From: JBFMAE01 sp040756085
Lineage (GTDB): Bacteria; Desulfobacterota; BSN033; UBA1163
Length of the DNA: 5,541 bases
Assembly (NCBI GenBank): GCA_040756085.1
Contig: JBFMAE010000215.1
Span: 1 to 5,541, forward strand
Direction: 5' to 3'
In this document: positions 1 to 4,855 of the stretch, piece by piece
How positions within the stretch are numbered: the first letter of the stretch is position 1
Layout: each line of letters begins with the position of its first letter
Program-made: the position numbers and the translations under genes
Notes under the pieces: generated by a model
Databases searched by the model: none
What the model was told of the DNA's origin: nothing
Seen by the model: only the letters and a program-made list of their open reading frames with translations

Positions 1-124
1 TCGTATCTCTCGGCCCCGGATGATAAGCAATATCTCCATGGGCCATGATATAGCATATTGCTTCTAAAAACGCCAGTGCTACTTTTAAAAAAAATTTCGG
101 GCACTTTATTTGGCTAAAATGTTA
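1..124. other. Non-coding or unrecognised stretch downstream of the truncated hyuA'
   Basis: This stretch follows the stop of the second HyuA gene. All three minus-strand frames were read. The HyuA frame meets TAG then TAA at once, and the other two frames stop within a few codons; none resumes HyuA similarity. A short open reading on the minus strand begins near 47-57 and runs off the edge, but it resembles nothing I recognise. The stretch contains A/T runs (84-97) and an imperfect inverted repeat at 25-63. It may be the end of a mobile element or the far side of a deletion, but no defined element end can be shown. Confidence 0.5.
25..63. repeat. Imperfect inverted repeat with 9-bp perfect outer arms
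   Basis: AAGCAATAT at 25-33 is exactly complementary to ATATTGCTT at 55-63. Inside them, CATGG (37-41) and CCATG (43-47) form a second inverted pair around a single G at 42. The nested arms are offset by a 3-nt and a 7-nt bulge. The inner pair has only one base between arms, so it fits a DNA dyad (protein site or element end) better than an RNA hairpin. It lies about 60 bp beyond the point where hyuA' breaks off. Its function is unknown. Confidence 0.45.
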
Positions 125-772
125 CTATTCCCCATTCTTGGGAGATATCTCACTCGAAAGAAGGATGGGCATATTTCCCAAGTAGGTTTCGGGATATTCC
201 TCTTCGATCATCTCTTTGATGGCCTGCTCATGTGCCGGGTTAACAAAGGACCAGAGGAGTGCAATCATAAATCCTCTTGCCCCTTTATCGACTAAATATT
301 GAATCTTCTCTAAGACATCTTCTTTTTGGAGGGGCATGACCACCTGACCAAAACAGTCCACTCGCTCTCTGACACCCACGACCATGTCTCTTGGAATGAG
401 AGGATCGGGTTTTCTGATTCGGGCCAAATCTTTATTCTCCAGAGTGGATCCTCCGTCTGCCCACTGTCTTGCCCTGCCGATATAAATCGTATCTTCAAAA
501 CCCGCGGTCGTGACCAACCCTAACTTGGGACCCGAGCGCTCGATCAGAGAATTTGTCCCAATGGTTGTTGAATAGCGGATGGTATCGGTCTCCTGGAGGA
601 GTTGTTCCAAGGAGAGACGGAGCTGCTTGGCAGCCTCCTCCAGCCCCCTCATAAAACAGACGCCCAAGTCATAACGGGTCGTGGGTGTCTTCACGACAAC
701 GATCTCTGAGTCCTTCCTAAAAAAGAAATCCGAAAAAGTCCCTCCCACATCAATATCGATTGTGTATCCCAT
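125..772 (-). CDS. Truncated HyuA-type protein (hydantoinase/oxoprolinase N-terminal domain only)
   Basis: This is the second HyuA paralogue of the operon. Full-length HyuA proteins are ASKHA-fold ATPases of about 650-720 aa found in hydantoinases, 5-oxoprolinases and acetone/acetophenone carboxylases. This one has 215 aa, which is just the N-terminal domain. Residues 8-15 (DVGGTFSD) are the phosphate-binding loop, and TIGTN (70-74) matches the family. KPDPLIPR (121-128) with GVRERVD (133-139) is the classic linker signature, which is altered in the upstream paralogue. The protein ends at SPKNGE (210-215), just where the family normally continues with a Tyr-Glu-Arg-like motif into the large ATPase domain. 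The next codons are TAG TAA and no frame resumes the domain. The start ATG is 9 nt after the UROD-like stop, with an AGAGGTG ribosome site overlapping that stop. The second phosphate loop and the adenosine motif are absent, so it is unlikely to be an active ATPase alone. It is probably a broken gene. Confidence 0.85.
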   Translation of the reverse strand: MGYTIDIDVGGTFSDFFFRKDSEIVVVKTPTTRYDLGVCFMRGLEEAAKQLRLSLEQLLQETDTIRYSTTIGTNSLIERSGPKLGLVTTAGFEDTIYIGRARQWADGGSTLENKDLARIRKPDPLIPRDMVVGVRERVDCFGQVVMPLQKEDVLEKIQYLVDKGARGFMIALLWSFVNPAHEQAIKEMIEEEYPETYLGNMPILLSSEISPKNGE

Positions 773-781
773 ATCGCACCT

Positions 782-1747
782 CTAAAGATAGATTTGTCCT
801 ATGGCCTCCATAAAATCGTGCAACTCTTTAGCTTCCATCTCATAGGGTACTTCTCCAACACTGGATAGGAAAATACCTCTCTTTAAATTTTCATTCTCCA
901 TTCCTTTGACAACCCATTCCAATCTCCTAAACATCTCCTCCCTGCCAGAGGAGAAAGGAATTCCGATTCCTATGCAGATTTGATATCGATCCAATAACTC
1001 CTTCACCTCATAAAAGTCGAGATTTCCCTCTTTCCACTCTCCTAAGAGAAGGGCGTCGGGTTTTAACTGATAAAAGGATTTCAATTGGTTTACGTAAAAA
1101 TGGGGAAGGGCAATGATGAGACGAGAATTATAAAAATGGATCACATTACTCAACGTCTGATAAACGGGACTGTAGCCTTCGATCGATCGGATGGCAGGGG
1201 ATGAAAGAACCCCTTCGAAAAAAATAATTCCGTCCACTTGAAATTCCCCATAGGCTTTACTGATCTTCAGGCACGCTTCCTTGGAGGCTTCCAGAAATCG
1301 TTTCGAACTTTCTGTGAAAGGATCTTCCAAAACGATCTTTCCACCGAGAGTATAGGCTAAGGTAATAGGCCCTGTCATGGCTCCGAGAATGCCGATTCTC
1401 TTTCCCACCATGAGAGTCAGTCTGCGAATCACTTCTACGACAATAGGATTAGGCCCTATATTCTCCATCTGAGAGATCTCAATAGCTGGGATCCCCCCAC
1501 CTGAAGAAATGGGATAACCCATGGCATCGTGATGCATGGCCAGATCGAATCCCCCTACGACAGCATCGTATCCGAAAAGTTCCTGGCAGGTGAGAAGACC
1601 GTTGGTCAGCAGTGTTGCATCTCCCATCATTTCTTCAGGGGAGATTTGGATTAACTTTGCCCCGAATCGGTAAACGATGGGGATGAAAGGCAACCTCACC
1701 AGTTCCTTAATCGAGAAGAGATTCTGAATTAAGGCTTTGTTAGACAA
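782..1747 (-). CDS. Uroporphyrinogen decarboxylase (URO-D) family protein, non-canonical
   Basis: This 321-aa protein has the URO-D/cobamide methyltransferase TIM-barrel pattern. It has a family-like SPEEM...ELFGYDAVV...FDL stretch (36-69), a glycine-rich GGGIP (83-87), GAMTGPITLA (122-131), a strand with H216, and the C-terminal FLSSVGEVP (293-301). It lacks the N-terminal RQAGRY-type signature of heme-pathway UroD. In methyltransferases such as MtaA the zinc ligands are His-X-Cys and a later Cys in a GCE(I/V)P context; here these positions read H216-F-Y218 and V297-G298-E, so both cysteines are missing. Known zinc/thiolate methyl-transfer chemistry is therefore doubtful. Translation starts at TTG: an in-frame TAG (the stop of the preceding gene) lies six codons upstream, no other start codon intervenes, and an AAAGGGG ribosome site sits 5 nt before the TTG. 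It lies 15 nt after the gamma-like gene and 9 nt before hyuA', so it is cotranscribed with both. Its role in the operon is unknown; a substrate-binding or accessory subunit is possible. Confidence 0.85.
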   Translation of the reverse strand: MSNKALIQNLFSIKELVRLPFIPIVYRFGAKLIQISPEEMMGDATLLTNGLLTCQELFGYDAVVGGFDLAMHHDAMGYPISSGGGIPAIEISQMENIGPNPIVVEVIRRLTLMVGKRIGILGAMTGPITLAYTLGGKIVLEDPFTESSKRFLEASKEACLKISKAYGEFQVDGIIFFEGVLSSPAIRSIEGYSPVYQTLSNVIHFYNSRLIIALPHFYVNQLKSFYQLKPDALLLGEWKEGNLDFYEVKELLDRYQICIGIGIPFSSGREEMFRRLEWVVKGMENENLKRGIFLSSVGEVPYEMEAKELHDFMEAIGQIYL

Positions 1748-1762
1748 GGAAGCCCCTTTCCT

Positions 1763-2104
1763 CTAATTTTGGCTTGACCCTAAATACTTGGCTTTCAATT
1801 TGTCAACATTCAATTCAATATCATGGGTGATAGGGTGGCCAGGAGGGAGATATTCCACTTCCAACATCACCCCACAATGAGGACAATAGAATTCAATAAT
1901 GCGGCAGTAATCAGGATCTGGGGAAAAACGATAAGGTCCTTCTTGGATCAATGGTTGATGAATCTCCTTGGCATCCCTCTCGCAGACGAGACAACCCTTC
2001 TTATAGTTCTCCCTCGCCGATATCAGATCTTTACCACAACGATTACAGCACCACATCTCCCTCTTTAAATCAATATCGAGATATTCCGTGATCTGTCTCT
2101 TCAT
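1763..2104 (-). CDS. Acetone carboxylase gamma subunit-like zinc-binding protein
   Basis: This 113-aa cysteine-rich protein has the layout of acetone carboxylase gamma subunits. It carries three CxxC pairs: C20/C23, C38/C41 and C74/C77. These are followed by a conserved-looking tail with LEVE (81-84), PPGHPI (87-92) and HD (94-95). The cysteines suggest one or two structural metal (zinc) sites. In acetone and acetophenone carboxylases the small gamma subunit is part of the core complex with the HyuA-like ATPases and the HyuB-like subunit. The chosen start ATG overlaps the hyuA stop as ATGA, with GAGGGTGAGAAA just before it, indicating translational coupling. A longer reading from 2158 would add 18 residues, but it lies wholly inside hyuA and is not preferred. 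The family match is by pattern recognition, without a database search. At about 13 kDa it is smaller than the roughly 20-kDa gamma of acetone carboxylase, closer in size to the Apc-type small subunit. Confidence 0.8.
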   Translation of the reverse strand: MKRQITEYLDIDLKREMWCCNRCGKDLISARENYKKGCLVCERDAKEIHQPLIQEGPYRFSPDPDYCRIIEFYCPHCGVMLEVEYLPPGHPITHDIELNVDKLKAKYLGSSQN

Positions 2105-4191
2105 TTTCTCACCCTCTGAATCATTCCATTCTTGTAACGATCCACATTCAATTCCCATCCCGCTGGCACGACATAGGTCGTATCCCTGGCTTCGATGATC
2201 GCGGGGCCCAAAATCTTGTTTCCCACCTCTAACTTCTCACGGTCATATATTTTGGTCTTCTCATACCCATCTTTTCTCCAGAAAACTTCCCTCTCTCCCT
2301 TTAGTGCTTTATCTGGTTTTTCTCCCTGAAATGGAAACTCCAAAATCTGGAAATGAGGAGTGGGGGCCAAGACTCCGAGTCCGAGGGTCATGAGCATGAT
2401 CGGTTTACCGCTGCAATCAATGTTGGGATGGAGTCGACGATGCTCCTTGACAAAATCTTTGCAGATCTTCTCCAAATCCTCTTTGGTTTGAAACTGCAGA
2501 TAGGGAAGTTTCAGTTTGATTTCTTCCTTGTCCCTTCCGTAACTCATGAAGAACTCTAAATAGATCTCTATCTTTTCTGGAGAGAAGCCTTCTCCCCTCA
2601 TATCTCTGAAAGCGATCGTCCTGAGATGTTCAATCCGTTCGTTGAGGAAACTAAAAGGATTGGTATACTCTTTTCCATCAAAGAGGAGGGTTGGTTTTGT
2701 TTCAGAATATAGATGGAGTACATCCATAATGGATGAACCAAAAGCACTAAAAACTGGAGAGAATGGAGTCGTTAAAATCTTTTCTATTCCCAAAAGATCT
2801 GCGAAGGCACAACAATGAGTAGGACCCGCTCCCCCATAAACCATTAGAACCATATCGTTCACCATTCCCTTTTTCCCTGCTTTCGCAGCAAATGTCTTTT
2901 CAATCTCTTTTGCAATTATCTGATCGGCTCGGCTTTTTATTTCTATAGCAGCTTCTTCCAAATTCAAACGTAAAGGGGTTCCAATACGATCCTGAATTGC
3001 TTCAGAAGCTCTTTTCTTATTAAGTTTCATCCTCCCCCCTAAGAAATAGTTTGGGTCGATGAAACCCAAGACAATGTCTGAATCTGTTACTGTGGCCTCA
3101 CGTCCACCCAAGTCAAAGGCTGCCGGTCCTGGCAAAGCCCCTGCACTTTCGGGACCTACCTTCAATTCTTTCTTTTTAGGATCTACCTTAGCAATGGATC
3201 CACCCCCCATCCCCAAGGTTTCAATCTCAATCATCGGGAGGTTAATAGGCAGTCCTCCTACAATGGGTGTCATGTTAAAGGAATAGGTGCCGTTTAAGAT
3301 GATACCGATATCAAAACTGGTTCCACCCATATCCGTCGTGATGAGATTCTGGTAACCGTAAAGCTTACTTAGGAAAGCGGCTCCCATCAGTCCGGCTACC
3401 GGTCCAGAATTATAAGTATTGATGGCTCTGGTTTTGGCTACCCTTGCTGCCCCTCCATTCGAATGAACCACCATTAAAGGCCTAAAAAAGAAGTTTCTTC
3501 TCAAATCCTCTTCCGCTTTATACAGGTATTTTACAAGCATACCGTGAATATAGGCATTGACCAATGCGTTATTCGTCCTCAACGCATCATCGGGTCGGTC
3601 AATGACCTCCGAAGAAAGGAAGACAGTAGCTGAACCCAAATAGAAATTGGGGTATTCTTTCTTAATAATTTTTTTTACTTCCTTTTCGTGAATCGGATTT
3701 AACCAGGAATTCTTTAGACTGACGACAATAGCCCTTGCCCCCTGATCAATTAAGAATTGGGCCTTTTCCAAAACTTCGTCGGGATTCACAGGTTTCACGA
3801 CCTGACCTTTTTCATTGATCGCCTCTTCAATCCCTGAGATCATCTCTTTAGAAATGAATGTTCCTATCCCGTTTTCTTCGAAAGACACCTTTGATTTCCG
3901 ATAAAGGGTATTTTCGTTTCCCCTTGTAACGATCAGCCCTAATTTAGCTCCTGTCTTCTGAATGATGGTATTTGTTCCAATGGTATTGGAGTAACGAATG
4001 ATATTTGTGTTCAATAGCATCTGATGAATGTCGATTCCAAATTGTCTCGCCCCTTCCTTAACGCATTCAAGAAAGCAGACTGTGAGATCATGGGGCGTTG
4101 TTGGAACCTTTACTGTCCTAATCTCTTTTTCTCTTACGAAAAAGCCATCCGTAAAAGTTCCACCCGTGTCAATATCAATGGTAAATTCCAT
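2101..4191 (-). CDS. HyuA-type ASKHA ATPase (hydantoinase/oxoprolinase, acetone/acetophenone carboxylase ATPase subunit family)
   Basis: This 696-aa full-length family member is the first gene of the operon. Family members bind ATP and phosphorylate a substrate (ketone, bicarbonate or lactam oxygen) for the partner HyuB-like subunit. An N-terminal domain spans about 3-195, with phosphate loop D8-TGGTFT-D15 and TIGTN (70-74). The central ATPase domain (about 200-495) has NSGPVAG (261-267), the second phosphate loop D287-MGGTSF-D294, GMGGGS (327-332), GPGP-like LPGPAAF (353-359) and adenosine motif YGGAGP (452-457). The C-terminal domain (about 500-696) ends in the typical GPAIIE...TTYVVP...W. 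The catalytic motifs look intact. The linker at about 100-128 is 13 residues shorter than in the downstream paralogue and lacks the KPxPLxPR...VRERVD signature, and SSEVIDRPDDA (193-203) replaces the usual SPxxGEYER stretch, so it is a divergent subtype. ATG at 4191 is chosen because AAGGAG lies 7 nt upstream; a TTG at 4209 would place that site inside the gene. Exact substrate not determinable. Confidence 0.88.
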   Translation of the reverse strand: MEFTIDIDTGGTFTDGFFVREKEIRTVKVPTTPHDLTVCFLECVKEGARQFGIDIHQMLLNTNIIRYSNTIGTNTIIQKTGAKLGLIVTRGNENTLYRKSKVSFEENGIGTFISKEMISGIEEAINEKGQVVKPVNPDEVLEKAQFLIDQGARAIVVSLKNSWLNPIHEKEVKKIIKKEYPNFYLGSATVFLSSEVIDRPDDALRTNNALVNAYIHGMLVKYLYKAEEDLRRNFFFRPLMVVHSNGGAARVAKTRAINTYNSGPVAGLMGAAFLSKLYGYQNLITTDMGGTSFDIGIILNGTYSFNMTPIVGGLPINLPMIEIETLGMGGGSIAKVDPKKKELKVGPESAGALPGPAAFDLGGREATVTDSDIVLGFIDPNYFLGGRMKLNKKRASEAIQDRIGTPLRLNLEEAAIEIKSRADQIIAKEIEKTFAAKAGKKGMVNDMVLMVYGGAGPTHCCAFADLLGIEKILTTPFSPVFSAFGSSIMDVLHLYSETKPTLLFDGKEYTNPFSFLNERIEHLRTIAFRDMRGEGFSPEKIEIYLEFFMSYGRDKEEIKLKLPYLQFQTKEDLEKICKDFVKEHRRLHPNIDCSGKPIMLMTLGLGVLAPTPHFQILEFPFQGEKPDKALKGEREVFWRKDGYEKTKIYDREKLEVGNKILGPAIIEARDTTYVVPAGWELNVDRYKNGMIQRVRK

Positions 4192-4198
4192 AAAATAA

Positions 4199-4204
4199 CT
4201 CCTT
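4199..4204 (-). promoter_or_regulatory. Ribosome binding site deciding the hyuA start
   Basis: AAGGAG on the minus strand ends 7 nt before the ATG at 4191. It is the best Shine-Dalgarno match in the operon. It excludes the in-frame TTG at 4209 as the main start, since that codon lies upstream of the site. Confidence 0.8.
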
Positions 4205-4217
4205 TTCAAATTTTTAT

Positions 4218-4243
4218 TAACCTACCTACCGGTTAGTTAGTTA
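4218..4243. promoter_or_regulatory. Putative TetR/AcrR-type operator in the hyuA leader
   Basis: On the plus strand CCTACCTACC (4221-4230) meets GGTTAGTTAG (4231-4240), centred on ACCGGT. The half-sites repeat with a 4-bp period, and the dyad over 4218-4243 pairs at 9 of 13 positions per arm. Tetranucleotide-stepped dyads with an ACCGGT core are typical of TetR/AcrR family operators, although no regulator gene is in the window. The site lies between the hyuA -35 box and its ribosome binding site, where a bound repressor would block transcription. Confidence 0.5.
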
Positions 4244-4266
4244 CCATAGACAAAATTTTTTGTCAA
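4238..4266 (-). promoter_or_regulatory. Candidate sigma70 promoter for the hyuA operon
   Basis: A perfect TTGACA lies on the minus strand at 4266-4261. At 17-bp spacing the -10 hexamer would be TAACTA (4243-4238), a poor match, so the promoter is either weak and activated or uses other spacing. The -35 box overlaps a near-perfect 16-bp palindrome (4249-4264), and the -10 overlaps the TetR-like dyad. Confidence 0.4.
4249..4264. repeat. Near-perfect palindrome over the hyuA -35 box
   Basis: GACAAAAT (4249-4256) is followed by TTTTTGTC (4257-4264); 7 of 8 pairs match, failing only at the centre. It overlaps the TTGACA box of the minus-strand promoter. It could be a second regulator site or simply a by-product of the A/T run. 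Confidence 0.35.
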
Positions 4267-4393
4267 GCAAAAATTATTCCAACTAAATTTTTCTTTTAAC
4301 TCATTAAAAATACACAACAATTTATTAAACCAGCTCTTGAATGTTATAAGTATCAGTACGTCAGGGGATTTAAAAATTCTCTAAAAAAAATTC
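4267..4393. other. AT-rich intergenic spacer of the divergent promoter region
   Basis: This spacer lies between the minus-strand hyuA promoter and the plus-strand brnT promoter. No open reading frame with a ribosome site, no RNA gene and no strong hairpin was seen. A 9-nt direct repeat AAAAATTCT occurs near its right end, and the rest is A/T runs. Confidence 0.5.
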
Positions 4394-4424
4394 TTGACAC
4401 CTTATCGTAAAAATGTCATATTAT
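4394..4424 (+). promoter_or_regulatory. Promoter of the brnT-like gene
   Basis: TTGACA at 4394-4399 is a perfect -35 box. CATATT at 4417-4422 gives 17-bp spacing, and the better-matching TATTAT at 4419-4424 gives 19-bp spacing. The -10 region lies inside a palindrome (4415-4431). The gene's AGGAG ribosome site and TTG start follow within 25 bp. Confidence 0.6.
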
Positions 4425-4431
4425 GTATGAC
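4415..4431. promoter_or_regulatory. Palindromic operator candidate over the brnT -10 region
   Basis: GTCATA (4415-4420) and TATGAC (4426-4431) are perfect inverted repeats separated by TTATG. The dyad covers the -10 and probable transcription start, the position expected for an autorepressor. BrnTA-type modules are autoregulated by the antitoxin, but no antitoxin gene is visible here, so the binding protein is unknown. Confidence 0.5.
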
Positions 4432-4446
4432 TTTTAGGAGCCTTTA

Positions 4447-4755
4447 TTGCAAATATCAGATATTGAATGGGATGAAGGAAATGCACTTCATTTCGAACTC
4501 GGCCATGGGATTGAGCCTGAGGAAGCTGAGGAGGTTTTCGCTAACAAACCACTTTTTAGACGGACGAGAAAAGGGCATTATGTTGCTTTTGGTCTAACCA
4601 GCGCAGGAAGGTACCTAACGGTTATTTTTGAGTGGAAACCTAAAGGCATTGTACGTCCGATCACAGGCTGGGATATGAAGCGATCAGAAGTTCAGTATTA
4701 TAAAAAGCATGCGAGGTCAGTAATGTCCCAACGTTATGTTCGAAAAATTTTGTAA
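4447..4755 (+). CDS. BrnT-family toxin-like protein, no antitoxin gene adjacent
   Basis: This 102-aa protein resembles BrnT, a RelE-fold ribonuclease toxin that cuts mRNA and is normally held by the DNA-binding antitoxin BrnA. Family features run in order: EWDEGN (7-12), GHGIEPEEAEEVF (19-31), the RKGHYVAFG strand (41-49), SAGRYLTVIF (52-61), and VRPITGWDM...YY (69-85). In canonical BrnT these match WDE-K-N, KHG...EEA-VF, the GR-L-VVF strand and IR-ISAR...E...Y. The Gly for Lys before HG and the TGWDM for SAR mark a divergent subgroup. Translation starts at TTG, supported by AGGAG 6 nt upstream; no nearby in-frame ATG fits. A good promoter and operator-like palindrome precede it. In BrnTA modules brnA usually follows directly, but here 98 nt of non-coding DNA leads straight to a transposase start. 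The antitoxin may have been displaced by the insertion, lie elsewhere, or never have existed in this subgroup. Confidence 0.72.
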   Translation: MQISDIEWDEGNALHFELGHGIEPEEAEEVFANKPLFRRTRKGHYVAFGLTSAGRYLTVIFEWKPKGIVRPITGWDMKRSEVQYYKKHARSVMSQRYVRKIL

Positions 4756-4813
4756 CTACTTAAATGCAATGAGATTTGACCATAAAATGTTTTTTTTCGA
4801 TACAAACCTTCGA

Positions 4814-4855
4814 ATGAGTCATACTTCTTCATCTTCGCAAAAGGAGATGACTCAT
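4814..4855 (+). promoter_or_regulatory. Leader hairpin covering the transposase start codon
   Basis: ATGAGTCAT (4814-4822) is perfectly complementary to ATGACTCAT (4847-4855). The 24-nt loop between them carries the AAAAGGAG ribosome site, and the right arm includes the first two bases of the ATG. In an mRNA starting upstream, this hairpin would hamper translation initiation. Start-masking hairpins are known in IS10 and IS50, where they limit transposase from read-through transcripts. Confidence 0.5.

Noticed and set aside
66..105. Possible rho-independent terminator after hyuA' (AGTGC/GCACT arms, T5 run on the minus strand)
   Set aside because: Only 5 bp of stem, a 21-nt loop, and the T run is separated from the stem by GGCG; too weak to call.
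110..124. Similarity of this stretch (TTTGGCTAAAATGTT) to 4774-4791 at the IS left side, suggesting shared IS ends
   Set aside because: The match needs gaps, is A/T-rich, and is in direct orientation, whereas an IS ending at the hyuA' break would need the inverted orientation.
110..523. Plus-strand open frames at 110-295 and 326-523
   Set aside because: They lie antisense to the well-supported HyuA' coding region, lack ribosome sites and show no family resemblance.
782..1747. Heme-pathway HemE assignment for the URO-D-like gene
   Set aside because: The N-terminal heme-UroD signature is absent and the operon has no tetrapyrrole genes.
2102..2158. Upstream start for the gamma-like gene at 2158
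   Set aside because: The extra 18 residues lie entirely within hyuA, and the ATGA overlap with a GA-rich ribosome site at 2104 is the better start.
4192..4209. TTG start for hyuA at 4209
   Set aside because: It would put the strong AAGGAG site inside the gene; the ATG at 4191 is correctly spaced from it and begins right at the conserved TIDID strand.
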